Positions 57,144 through 64,000 of a stretch of 64,000 nt of DNA are shown one piece after another. The DNA is taken from assembly GCA_025201345.1 (NCBI GenBank), contig JAIXMG010000035.1, positions 310,001 through 374,000 on the forward strand, read 5' to 3'. The notes beneath the pieces are model-generated. The model was not told where the DNA came from. It saw only the letters and a list, made by a program, of their open reading frames with translations, and ran no database searches. How positions within the stretch are numbered: the first letter of the stretch is position 1; every line of letters starts with the position of its first letter. The position numbers and the translations under genes are program-made. The stretch comes from Thamnidium elegans. Its lineage: Eukaryota > Mucoromycota > Mucoromycetes > Mucorales > Mucoraceae.

Positions 57144-58182
57144 TTTTTTGAAAACACGCACGTGATTCTCACGTGTATGATATTTCATTGGCTAGGCCCC
57201 TAACAACAGAGTTAAGTAACATGCTGTTCAATTTAACGGAAGAAGCTCCAATAGCTTCTTCTTTTAACACCCTTGTGGAGTACTTTTTTTTATTTTTATT
57301 ATTATCAAAGTGATATTCCTCTTTCAGGTGTTTTTTTAGCCTACTTTTATAATGAAGTTAGATATAGGTTATTTCACAATGTGTAAACAGTAAATTATTG
57401 TACTTACATAAACTTAACTGTAGCAACCTCAGTACTACGTGTTTTTATCTCTTTTGTTTGGTTGATGACGGTTTGTAATTCTCTTTGGTTATTTTTCATT
57501 TCCTATATAATGGATTAGTGTGTGTCACATCAATGGTTCGCATGCTTAATCAATATCGATGTATTTATATCAGGGCATTTTCTGACTTGTTTCAAATCAG
57601 TTTCCTCACAATCAGGATTCTTTAATGTTACGTAATAAACTATTACGAAAAAAAGTAATAGATGAACTAGCACTTTCGTCCGAAATATCTAAGATATGAT
57701 CCCTAGTGAGATTACAGGAAACAGCATATATGTTAGTTAAAATATGTATACCTGCGTTTTGTAATATAGGTCTTTATAATTTTTCGGTTTCGTACGGCTA
57801 TACGAATTGAATAAGGGGAAATCTGGGTGCGACGTATTACTTTTCACTTACCTTTAAGGAAGACCATTCAGATAAGAAAAAACAAAAACAAAAACATGAA
57901 AGCAAAAAAAATAAATTAATAAAAAGTAATGGAATAAATAGGCGTGATAAAATAGGGCGTTACTTTACTCATCATGGCGTACTATACTACTATTTGTTTC
58001 GTATACTCGTACTTATACCTTGGTAAATCGTTTTTTATACGCAAGATCCTTTTTGTCTGTGCGACTGGCTTGACATATATAGCTCTCTCACTGTTATGAC
58101 GTATAAATGAGAAATAAAAAATAAAATTCCCTTATGTACTACCTTTCAATTAAACAACTTTTCTTGCACAAAAAAAAAAAAA
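57144..58182. other. Intergenic spacer with paired E-boxes and a hairpin
   Basis: It contains two CACGTG hexamers (57159 and 57170), a CCAAT box in reverse (ATTGG near 57188) and a perfect 9-bp hairpin (57239-57261) followed by TTTT. The rest is AT-rich without supported genes up to the phospholipase promoter. Confidence 0.4.
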
Positions 58183-60484
58183 ATGTTTATATTAAAAAGA
58201 CGTATTATACATAAAAATTGCCTGCGTTATATCAAAAGGGGAATAAGTACCGATTGTAATAAATCTCAAAGTAGTATAAAAAAACCCATTGACAATTCAC
58301 CGTTATGGTCAAGTCAATTTCGAACGAAAACGGAAGAAGATAATAAACAACCTGAAGCAGACGATAAGTTTATTGGTTTGTTGTTTACCGATCAAGTCTG
58401 GCTGTCAAAAAAAATGGAATGGTTAGAGGACTTGCCTACAGTCGAAGCTATCAATATGAAAATGGTCGAATTATATCCCCAGTTCACGACCCAGTTTGCT
58501 CATTTACGAAAAGGGTATGAGAAAATGTGGGAGTATTTAACCATGGAGGAATTTAGAAAGATTGTGGACGAGATTAATAAAGATGCTAAAGATCCTTTAA
58601 AGTTTTCTGAGCTTAATAAGGATGCTGTGGTTAGGTAAAATATATCTCGGAACAATATATATGTATGTACTAAAATCAATTGGTATAGAGAAGGATCCAG
58701 TTTATCAGAACAAGAAAAATTATTTATAAAAAAGAGAAAGCAGTTACAAAAGCAGTCGTTTGCAAAGTTAATTGGAGAGAATGCGGATAACATTGATGAA
58801 CGAGATATACCAGTGGTAGGATTGGCTTCCAGCGGAGGAGGATATCGTGCCATGATTGGATTGACAGGGTATTTAAGTGCTATGAAGAGTTCAGGTGTAC
58901 TTGATTGTACAATGTATTTTGCTGGTATCTCTGGTTCCTGTTGGACCATGGCTTTGTACTATAATCAACTTACACAATCTTCACCTCAAAAATTAAAACA
59001 TCATCTCAAGTCTCACGTGAACGCGCATTGGGCAAATATGTCAAACTTTATTAATCTTTTGACTTCGTCACCTGAGAACAGTAAGTTGTTAATGCAAGGG
59101 GCAATTCAAAGGTTTTATCAACAGAATGGAGATATTAGTTTGGTCGATATATTTGGAGTTTTGATGGGTCAAACACTATTAACTAAAAAGAGAGACAATT
59201 TACCTTCTGAAAAATTAGGTCAAGATGTTACAAGTAAATCAGAGGGATCTGAAGTAGGTGAATTTAAGCATCGTGATATGTACTTGACAGGGCAAGCAAA
59301 TTATATAAAGGACGGGCTAGAACCAATGCCGATTTATTCAGTAGTACGACATGATATTACACTAGGAAAAACATTTGAGGATCGAATTAAAGAAATTAAA
59401 CGAAAATTAGACGCTACTAGTAAACCAACCGAGATTGCAAATTTAGAAACCAAGAAAAAGGAAATTGAAAATGAACAAAAGGATGCGTATCAGTGGTTTG
59501 AGTTTACACCGTATGATGTTGGATGTGAAGAAATGGAAGCGTGGGTCCCCATGTGGTCTTTTGGTCGTAAGTTTGCAGAAGGGAAAAACTTGGAGAGATT
59601 ACCTGAACAAACTTTGGATATTTTAATTGGGTAAATAAATTACATACACATACAAAAAAAAAAAAAAAAAAGGTTGAAACTAATAAACCTCTAATTTTAG
59701 TATGTTTGGTTCTGCTTTTGCAGCTAGTCTTGTACATTTTTATAAAGAAATTCGAAGCTTCTTACCTACTGGATCATTGGATAAAATAGATGAAACTATT
59801 ACTCGATATGAGGCATCCATGTTGAGTTATCACCCTATATCACCTTCTTCGTTTGCTAATCCATTTTATGGTATATCCAAAACATTTACAATGGATGATG
59901 GTAAAGTTGTTGAAAGACCCAAAGCTATTATCGATTCCAAAGAACTATATTTGATGGATGCTGGTATGGATAACAATATTCCATTCTATCCTTTACTTCG
60001 AGAAGGACGTGATGTAGATATTATTTTAGCAGTGGATTTAAGTGCAGATATTCAAACGTCAACACACTTTGATCGTGCTGAAAGCTATATTAAAAAAAGA
60101 AACATCTCGGGATGGCCTACTGGTGCAGGTTGGCCTAAAGATAATAGCGAAGAAAAATATCCATTAGGATCTTGTACAATATTTGAAGCTGAAACAGAAG
60201 AAGAAGTAAAGGATCAATCAAAGTCAAAATCTTTAAAGAAGGAACGTCCGATTACTTTGGCTTATTTTCCTTTTATTGTAAACAAGGCCTATGATGCTAA
60301 CTTTGATCCCCAAGAAGCCGAGTTTTGTAAAACTTGGAATTTTGTGTATACTCCTGATCAAGTAGAAAAAGTCATTGGGTTAGCAGAAGCTAATTGGGCT
60401 GATAATTTGGAAAAGATCAAGAATATATTAAAGAAAACGTGGGAAAGAAAAAGAAATCAAAGACTAGAAAATGAGAATGTATAA
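58183..60484 (+). CDS. Cytosolic-type phospholipase A2 / lysophospholipase (PLA2c domain)
   Basis: Three exons, 58183..58634, 58689..59630 and 59701..60484, encode 725 aa. The N-terminus is strongly basic with no acid (MFILKRRIIHKNCLRYIKRG), suggesting mitochondrial import. The catalytic PLA2c/patatin-like core has the oxyanion segment GLASSGGGYRAM, the nucleophile elbow GISGS(CW) at about residue 230, and the Asp of the Ser/Asp dyad in LMDAGMDNN at about 547. An inserted coiled charged region (EDRIKEIKRKLDATSKP) lies before the lid-like part. There is no C2 domain or signal peptide, unlike animal cPLA2-alpha or secreted fungal PLB. It likely hydrolyses phospholipids or lysophospholipids in an organelle; the localisation is inferred. 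Confidence 0.88.
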
Positions 60485-60583
60485 AATGTAAAATTTATTA
60501 AATAATACTAGAGTGAAATATATATATATAGGGGGGGTTGGGGTTGGGGTAAATGTACTACAGTAATAAAAAATTGACATATG

Positions 60584-60904
60584 TTATAAGCTTTGTTCCA
60601 TATGATGTAACTTATCAACCTGTTCAGGTGTGCCTTCATTTTCAATATTACGTATTAAACCAGGATAGAGATCCCAGTTAGAGTCACGGGAAGAATTATT
60701 ATTTTGCTGGGGATTTTGGTTGGCATGGTATTTACGATAGTTACAACCCGGTAAACTATTCATCTTGTATCTGTATAACGCAGGATGGGTTAAATCATCT
60801 TCAGTCATAGCATGTTCAACCACAGCAGTTTCTTGTTTTGTACGTTCGATAACGGAGGTTTCAGTTTTTTTATAAATCATTGGAAGGTTACAATTTAAAG
60901 TCAT
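60584..60904 (-). CDS. Hypothetical 106-aa protein
   Basis: An intronless frame runs from the ATG at 60904 to the stop at 60584. It is polar and Asn/Gln-rich, with HPALYRYKMNSLPGCNYRKY and SNWDLYPGLIRNIENEGTPEQ segments that look like conserved protein rather than repeats. There is no signal peptide or helix. It is tail-to-tail with the phospholipase gene (99 bp). Family not recognised. Confidence 0.55.
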   Translation of the reverse strand: MTLNCNLPMIYKKTETSVIERTKQETAVVEHAMTEDDLTHPALYRYKMNSLPGCNYRKYHANQNPQQNNNSSRDSNWDLYPGLIRNIENEGTPEQVDKLHHMEQSL

Positions 60905-61073
60905 TTTGTTTGTATATAAAAAGTGAAATAATATTTATTTAAAAAAAAGGGGCTTTTTATACAGAAAAAAACGCTTGCATGAAAAAAAGAAAAATCACCC
61001 CACTGAATAGAAAAAAAGAAAAAAGGAACGACTTTTTCTTTTCCGTAATCGGGGTTAAAACGAAAAGAACCAA

Positions 61074-63342
61074 TTAATGCTCAATATCCTCCCAGTCACG
61101 ACCCTTTACGTTAGAAAGTTCTGCGTCAGTCATTACCGAACCACTGGTAAAGTACCCAGACGCAATTTTAGCGTCGATTTCAACTCTATTTGCGTGAGAA
61201 AAATGTAAGAATGATATTTACCACACACAAAAAAAAAAAAAAAAAATTACCTTGAATCAGCAGGTACAAGTTCATCAGGGATAGGTACGCGTTCGATAAT
61301 GGGAATACCTGAACCGACAATGGCGTCATGTTTCTAAAAGTGAAATTAATGCCGATTACTCGCTATTGGATCTAAATACAAACTTACCATGTTAGACATT
61401 GACTACAAGAAAGAATAAAAAGGGTATACTGCTTAGCACAAATAAAAAATACTAAATGGTTTTTACTTTTTACCATCATACGATCAATCTTTTGAATTCC
61501 TAACCAGTGTAATACATCAGGCATTAAAGCTTGGAAACGCATATCTTTAACACCTGCAATACATTCTGTACGTAAAAAGTAATTATCTGCGGTATCACCA
61601 CCAGCCTGTCTTTTACCTAATAATAAATAATAATAAGTCATCGCATAACATTTTTCTCCCCTTTACTTACGAGCATTGTAAACCAAATACTTTGTTACTT
61701 CTCCCAAAGCTCTTCCTTCCTTTCTGACTATAATTATAATATTCATGTTAAATAAAATAAAAAGAAATTTTTTTTTCTTACAGTAAACAATTACACCAAC
61801 ACCACCTTGTTGAGCTTGCTTTACACATTCTTCAATACCAAAAATTAAATAAGGTCTACAAGTACAAATATCGCTACCTATATGATATATTTAGTTTTAT
61901 ATATATTATACGTAAAAAAAAAAAAAAAATGAATCAATTTATTACCGAATACGTCAGATCCGTTACACTCATCATGTACACGAAGAGTTAACTTCTTGGA
62001 AGGGTCTAGAGGTATATGAGTTTCATCAAATGATATTATTTTTTCCTTGTGCTTACCAGATACATATTCAGGGTTACCAAATATATATACACTGATACCT
62101 CCGATAGGGGGTAAATATACCTTCAAGTCAGGTCGAGTGATTAATTCGGGATACATTCCACCTAATAATACGTTATTTATTTTGACATATATATTATTAT
62201 ATAATAATATGCATACCAGTATCCTCACTAAAAAAAAATGAATAAATAATTAATCACTTGAAATAAATAAATAATATATAACTTACAAGAGTGCACGACG
62301 AAGTAAAGTTTCTTCAATACCAAATCTCTTTGCAACACCAGGTAAATACCAAACGGGTTCAAGAGCAGCTTTTGAAACAGCTAAATCACCACGTTCATTT
62401 ACTACTATTTTACCATCTACTTGTAAGTTACCACTCTTGACGTTCATTTCCATTTCAGCCATTGTCATATGAGCGCGAGTAATAGCAATAGTAGGTCTAA
62501 GGTTTTATTAGAAAAGGGGGGAATTTCTTCTCTTTTGCTTAAAACAAATAAAATACCTGACATCAAGACCAGCTTCATACTCACTCTTGAAAACAGAAGG
62601 GGCTACATGACCAAAAGGATCAATTGAGACAATTTTCTCAGGGTCAAACCAAGATGCATGAGGTCCAATTTGATAAGTTGGTTCGGTTAAATCAAAATTG
62701 GGTCTATAATTTGATGGTAAATCACCAATAGCTACAGCCAAAGCACGATAAATACAATAAGAGCCACCATAAGCACCAATAGCATTTCTAAATAAAATAA
62801 ATTGTTATATAATAATACAAATGAGACATATAAATATATATATTTACCTCTTTTTAATACTTTCTGCGTGACGAGAAGCTACAATAGGACCTCTTTCTTT
62901 TGCATCTTTCGCACCCCATAAAAGATTAATTGGTTTAATACCATGTTGACCAGGATAAGCTAAATTAATTTTTTTTTAGTAGGACAATAATAATAATAAT
63001 AATAATAAAAGATAGGTTACTAGTAAGAATCACACGGCTAGGATACATGGATGATTGAGTCACTGGAGATATGGTAGATTTTGAAGTAGTACAATCCTTT
63101 TCATCACTTGTTAAGGCGCTGATAGAAGTAGAAGGAGATAACTGGGTGTCACCAAATTTTGGAGGGGTAGCAGAAGACAATTTCTCAAACTATACACTCA
63201 CACACATGAGTAAAATAATAATAATAATAAAAAGAATAACAAACATGTATACCTGTTCAGCCAATCTCAATTGGTCTTGTCGTAACGTTTCCATAGTAGA
63301 CAACATTTTTTGCATAATAACTTCATCATTGCTTATAGTCAT
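61074..63342 (-). CDS. URC1: Uracil catabolism protein Urc1 (GTP cyclohydrolase II-like)
   Basis: Thirteen exons keep frame for 514 aa: complement(61074..61185, 61251..61333, 61388..61402, 61474..61616, 61671..61727, 61782..61877, 61946..62161, 62217..62227, 62287..62496, 62557..62787, 62848..62959, 63021..63189, 63253..63342). After a 75-residue variable N-terminus come Urc1 blocks: YPGQHGIKPINLLWG, NAIGAYGGSY, PVWYLPGVAKRFGIEE and MYPELITRPDLKV. The GTP-cyclohydrolase-II-like part includes RVHDECNGSDVFGSDICTCRPY (the zinc cysteines) and FRKEGRALGEVTKYLVYNARK, then MRFQALMPDVLHWLGI and IDRMM-SMSNMKHDAI. Urc1 is required for the URC uracil-degradation pathway known from Lachancea kluyveri. 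It is unlikely to make riboflavin. Exons of 11 and 15 nt are needed to restore EDTGGMYPEL and SMSNM. Confidence 0.93.
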
Positions 63343-63621
63343 TCTTATATATTTAAAAAGGGTAAAAATAAGAGAGAAAAAAAAAAGAAAAAAAGAGAAT
63401 AGTAAAAAGAAAAGAAAGGAAAAAGAATAATAAAAAAGAGTTTTATAAGTTAAAATGTTACGGTTGTTTGTTCATGAGATATCAAAGCATAAACATGTAC
63501 GTATATACGATATACTCACATGATTTGCTTATCATCATGCAAAAACCTTATATATTCTCTTACAATTTAATTTATCCTTTTTATTCTCTTTTCTTTCTTT
63601 TCATCTCTTCTTCTTTTTATT
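63343..63621. promoter_or_regulatory. Shared 279-bp promoter of URC1 and UPRT
   Basis: This is the spacer between the divergent start codons. It is A/G-rich on one side and pyrimidine-rich (TTTTCTTTC) just before the UPRT ATG. No binding site is identified with confidence. Co-regulation is inferred from geometry and pathway. Confidence 0.45.
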
Positions 63622-63958
63622 ATGACTATGATAAATACTATTCATGTAAGCAAACATCCTATTGTTGCTCAAAAGTTGTCTCAATTGAGAGAAAAAAATC
63701 AAGCACCTAAAGTTGTAAGAGAGTTGACAAGTGATCTCTCCCTTTTATTGGGTTATGAAGCTTCTACAGATGTAACATTAAAAAAGGGACAAATGGCAAG
63801 TAATTATATATAGATAGGAAAATATATATACATATATATACTAATATGGAATATATATATATAGGCTTCTAGTCAATGTGGCGATTATCAGATGAATGAG
63901 ATAAAGGAAAGAGTAGGTTTAGTACCTGTTCTTAGATCAGGTCTAGGTCTTGTTAACG
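63622..63958 (+). CDS. FUR1: Uracil phosphoribosyltransferase, 5' part (cut by window end)
   Basis: Exons 63622..63795 and 63865..63958 give the first 89 residues; the gene continues past the window (donor GGTAAAT at 63959). The sequence has the UPRT start: HPIVAQKLSQLREKNQAP, RELTSDLSLLLGYEAS and RVGLVPVLRSGLGLVNG, the last preceding the PRPP loop. The enzyme converts uracil and PRPP to UMP. The first intron needs a GC donor (ATG/GCAAGT) because the nearby GT donor would bring an immediate stop. In L. kluyveri a UPRT (URC6) belongs to the URC pathway, so the adjacent URC1 fits. Whether this is the salvage Fur1 or a URC6-type paralogue cannot be told here. Confidence 0.88.
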
Positions 63959-64000
63959 GTAAATAAAATGCAATAACTAAAAGTAAATGTGTGGGAGATT

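Overview
The window is nuclear DNA from a filamentous fungus, most likely an early-diverging Mucoromycota (Mucorales-type). The evidence is a very AT-rich sequence, dense short spliceosomal introns (mostly 50-100 bp, GT-AG) in nearly every gene, and typical fungal families (Ytp1-like protein, BRE4/FUSC-type protein, Pap1-like bZIP, Hal2, PTR2, Urc1, CYSTM). Most conspicuous are hundreds of poly-A/poly-T tracts of 10-40 bp in introns and between genes. All splice models come from reading frame, splice consensus and family knowledge. No alignment or transcript data were available.

Layout. 0.5-3.2 kb: a tiny ORF and an OPT-family transporter (-). 3.2-6.9 kb: gene desert. 6.9-11.9 kb, all on the minus strand: a Pap1/Yap1-like bZIP factor, a Ytp1-like membrane protein and the Rieske Fe-S subunit of complex III. 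12.7-14.4 kb: a small unknown gene (+) facing a decayed gene (-). 14.4-17.0 kb: second desert. 17-26 kb, plus strand: an ankyrin protein, a CAMKL-like kinase, 3'(2'),5'-bisphosphate nucleotidase and a Ca2+-regulated mitochondrial carrier. 26-29 kb: CsbD-like protein, two-LIM protein and a sigma-type GST. 29-37 kb, an accessory block: a relic duplicate of a FUSC gene 3' end, a PD-(D/E)XK-like pseudogene, two tandem paralogous orphan membrane proteins and the intact 1366-aa FUSC gene. 37-39 kb: a desert with one tRNA-Leu(UAA).

39-54 kb is a compact housekeeping block: CYSTM peptide, NPF/zinc-finger protein, mitochondrial HMG-box protein, RES-complex RNA-binding protein (Ist3/RBMX2), mitochondrial uS9, UTP23, CBS-PB1 protein, cytoplasmic TrpRS, EF-P-like factor, mitochondrial NAD+-type carrier and PTR2 peptide transporter. 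54-61 kb: small membrane protein, fasciclin protein, a desert and a cytosolic-type phospholipase A2. 61-64 kb: URC1 (uracil catabolism) head-to-head with a uracil phosphoribosyltransferase gene cut by the window end.

Themes. Several close head-to-head pairs probably share promoters (URC1/UPRT, TrpRS/EF-P, uS9m/UTP23, NPF protein/HMG protein). The URC1/UPRT pair is the most functionally suggestive, because uracil phosphoribosyltransferase supplies the nucleotide form of uracil needed by the URC pathway. The 29-32 kb block is the most dynamic part. Splicing is unusual in places: 5-, 11- and 15-nt coding exons, one GC-AG intron and an A-tract 3' splice site.
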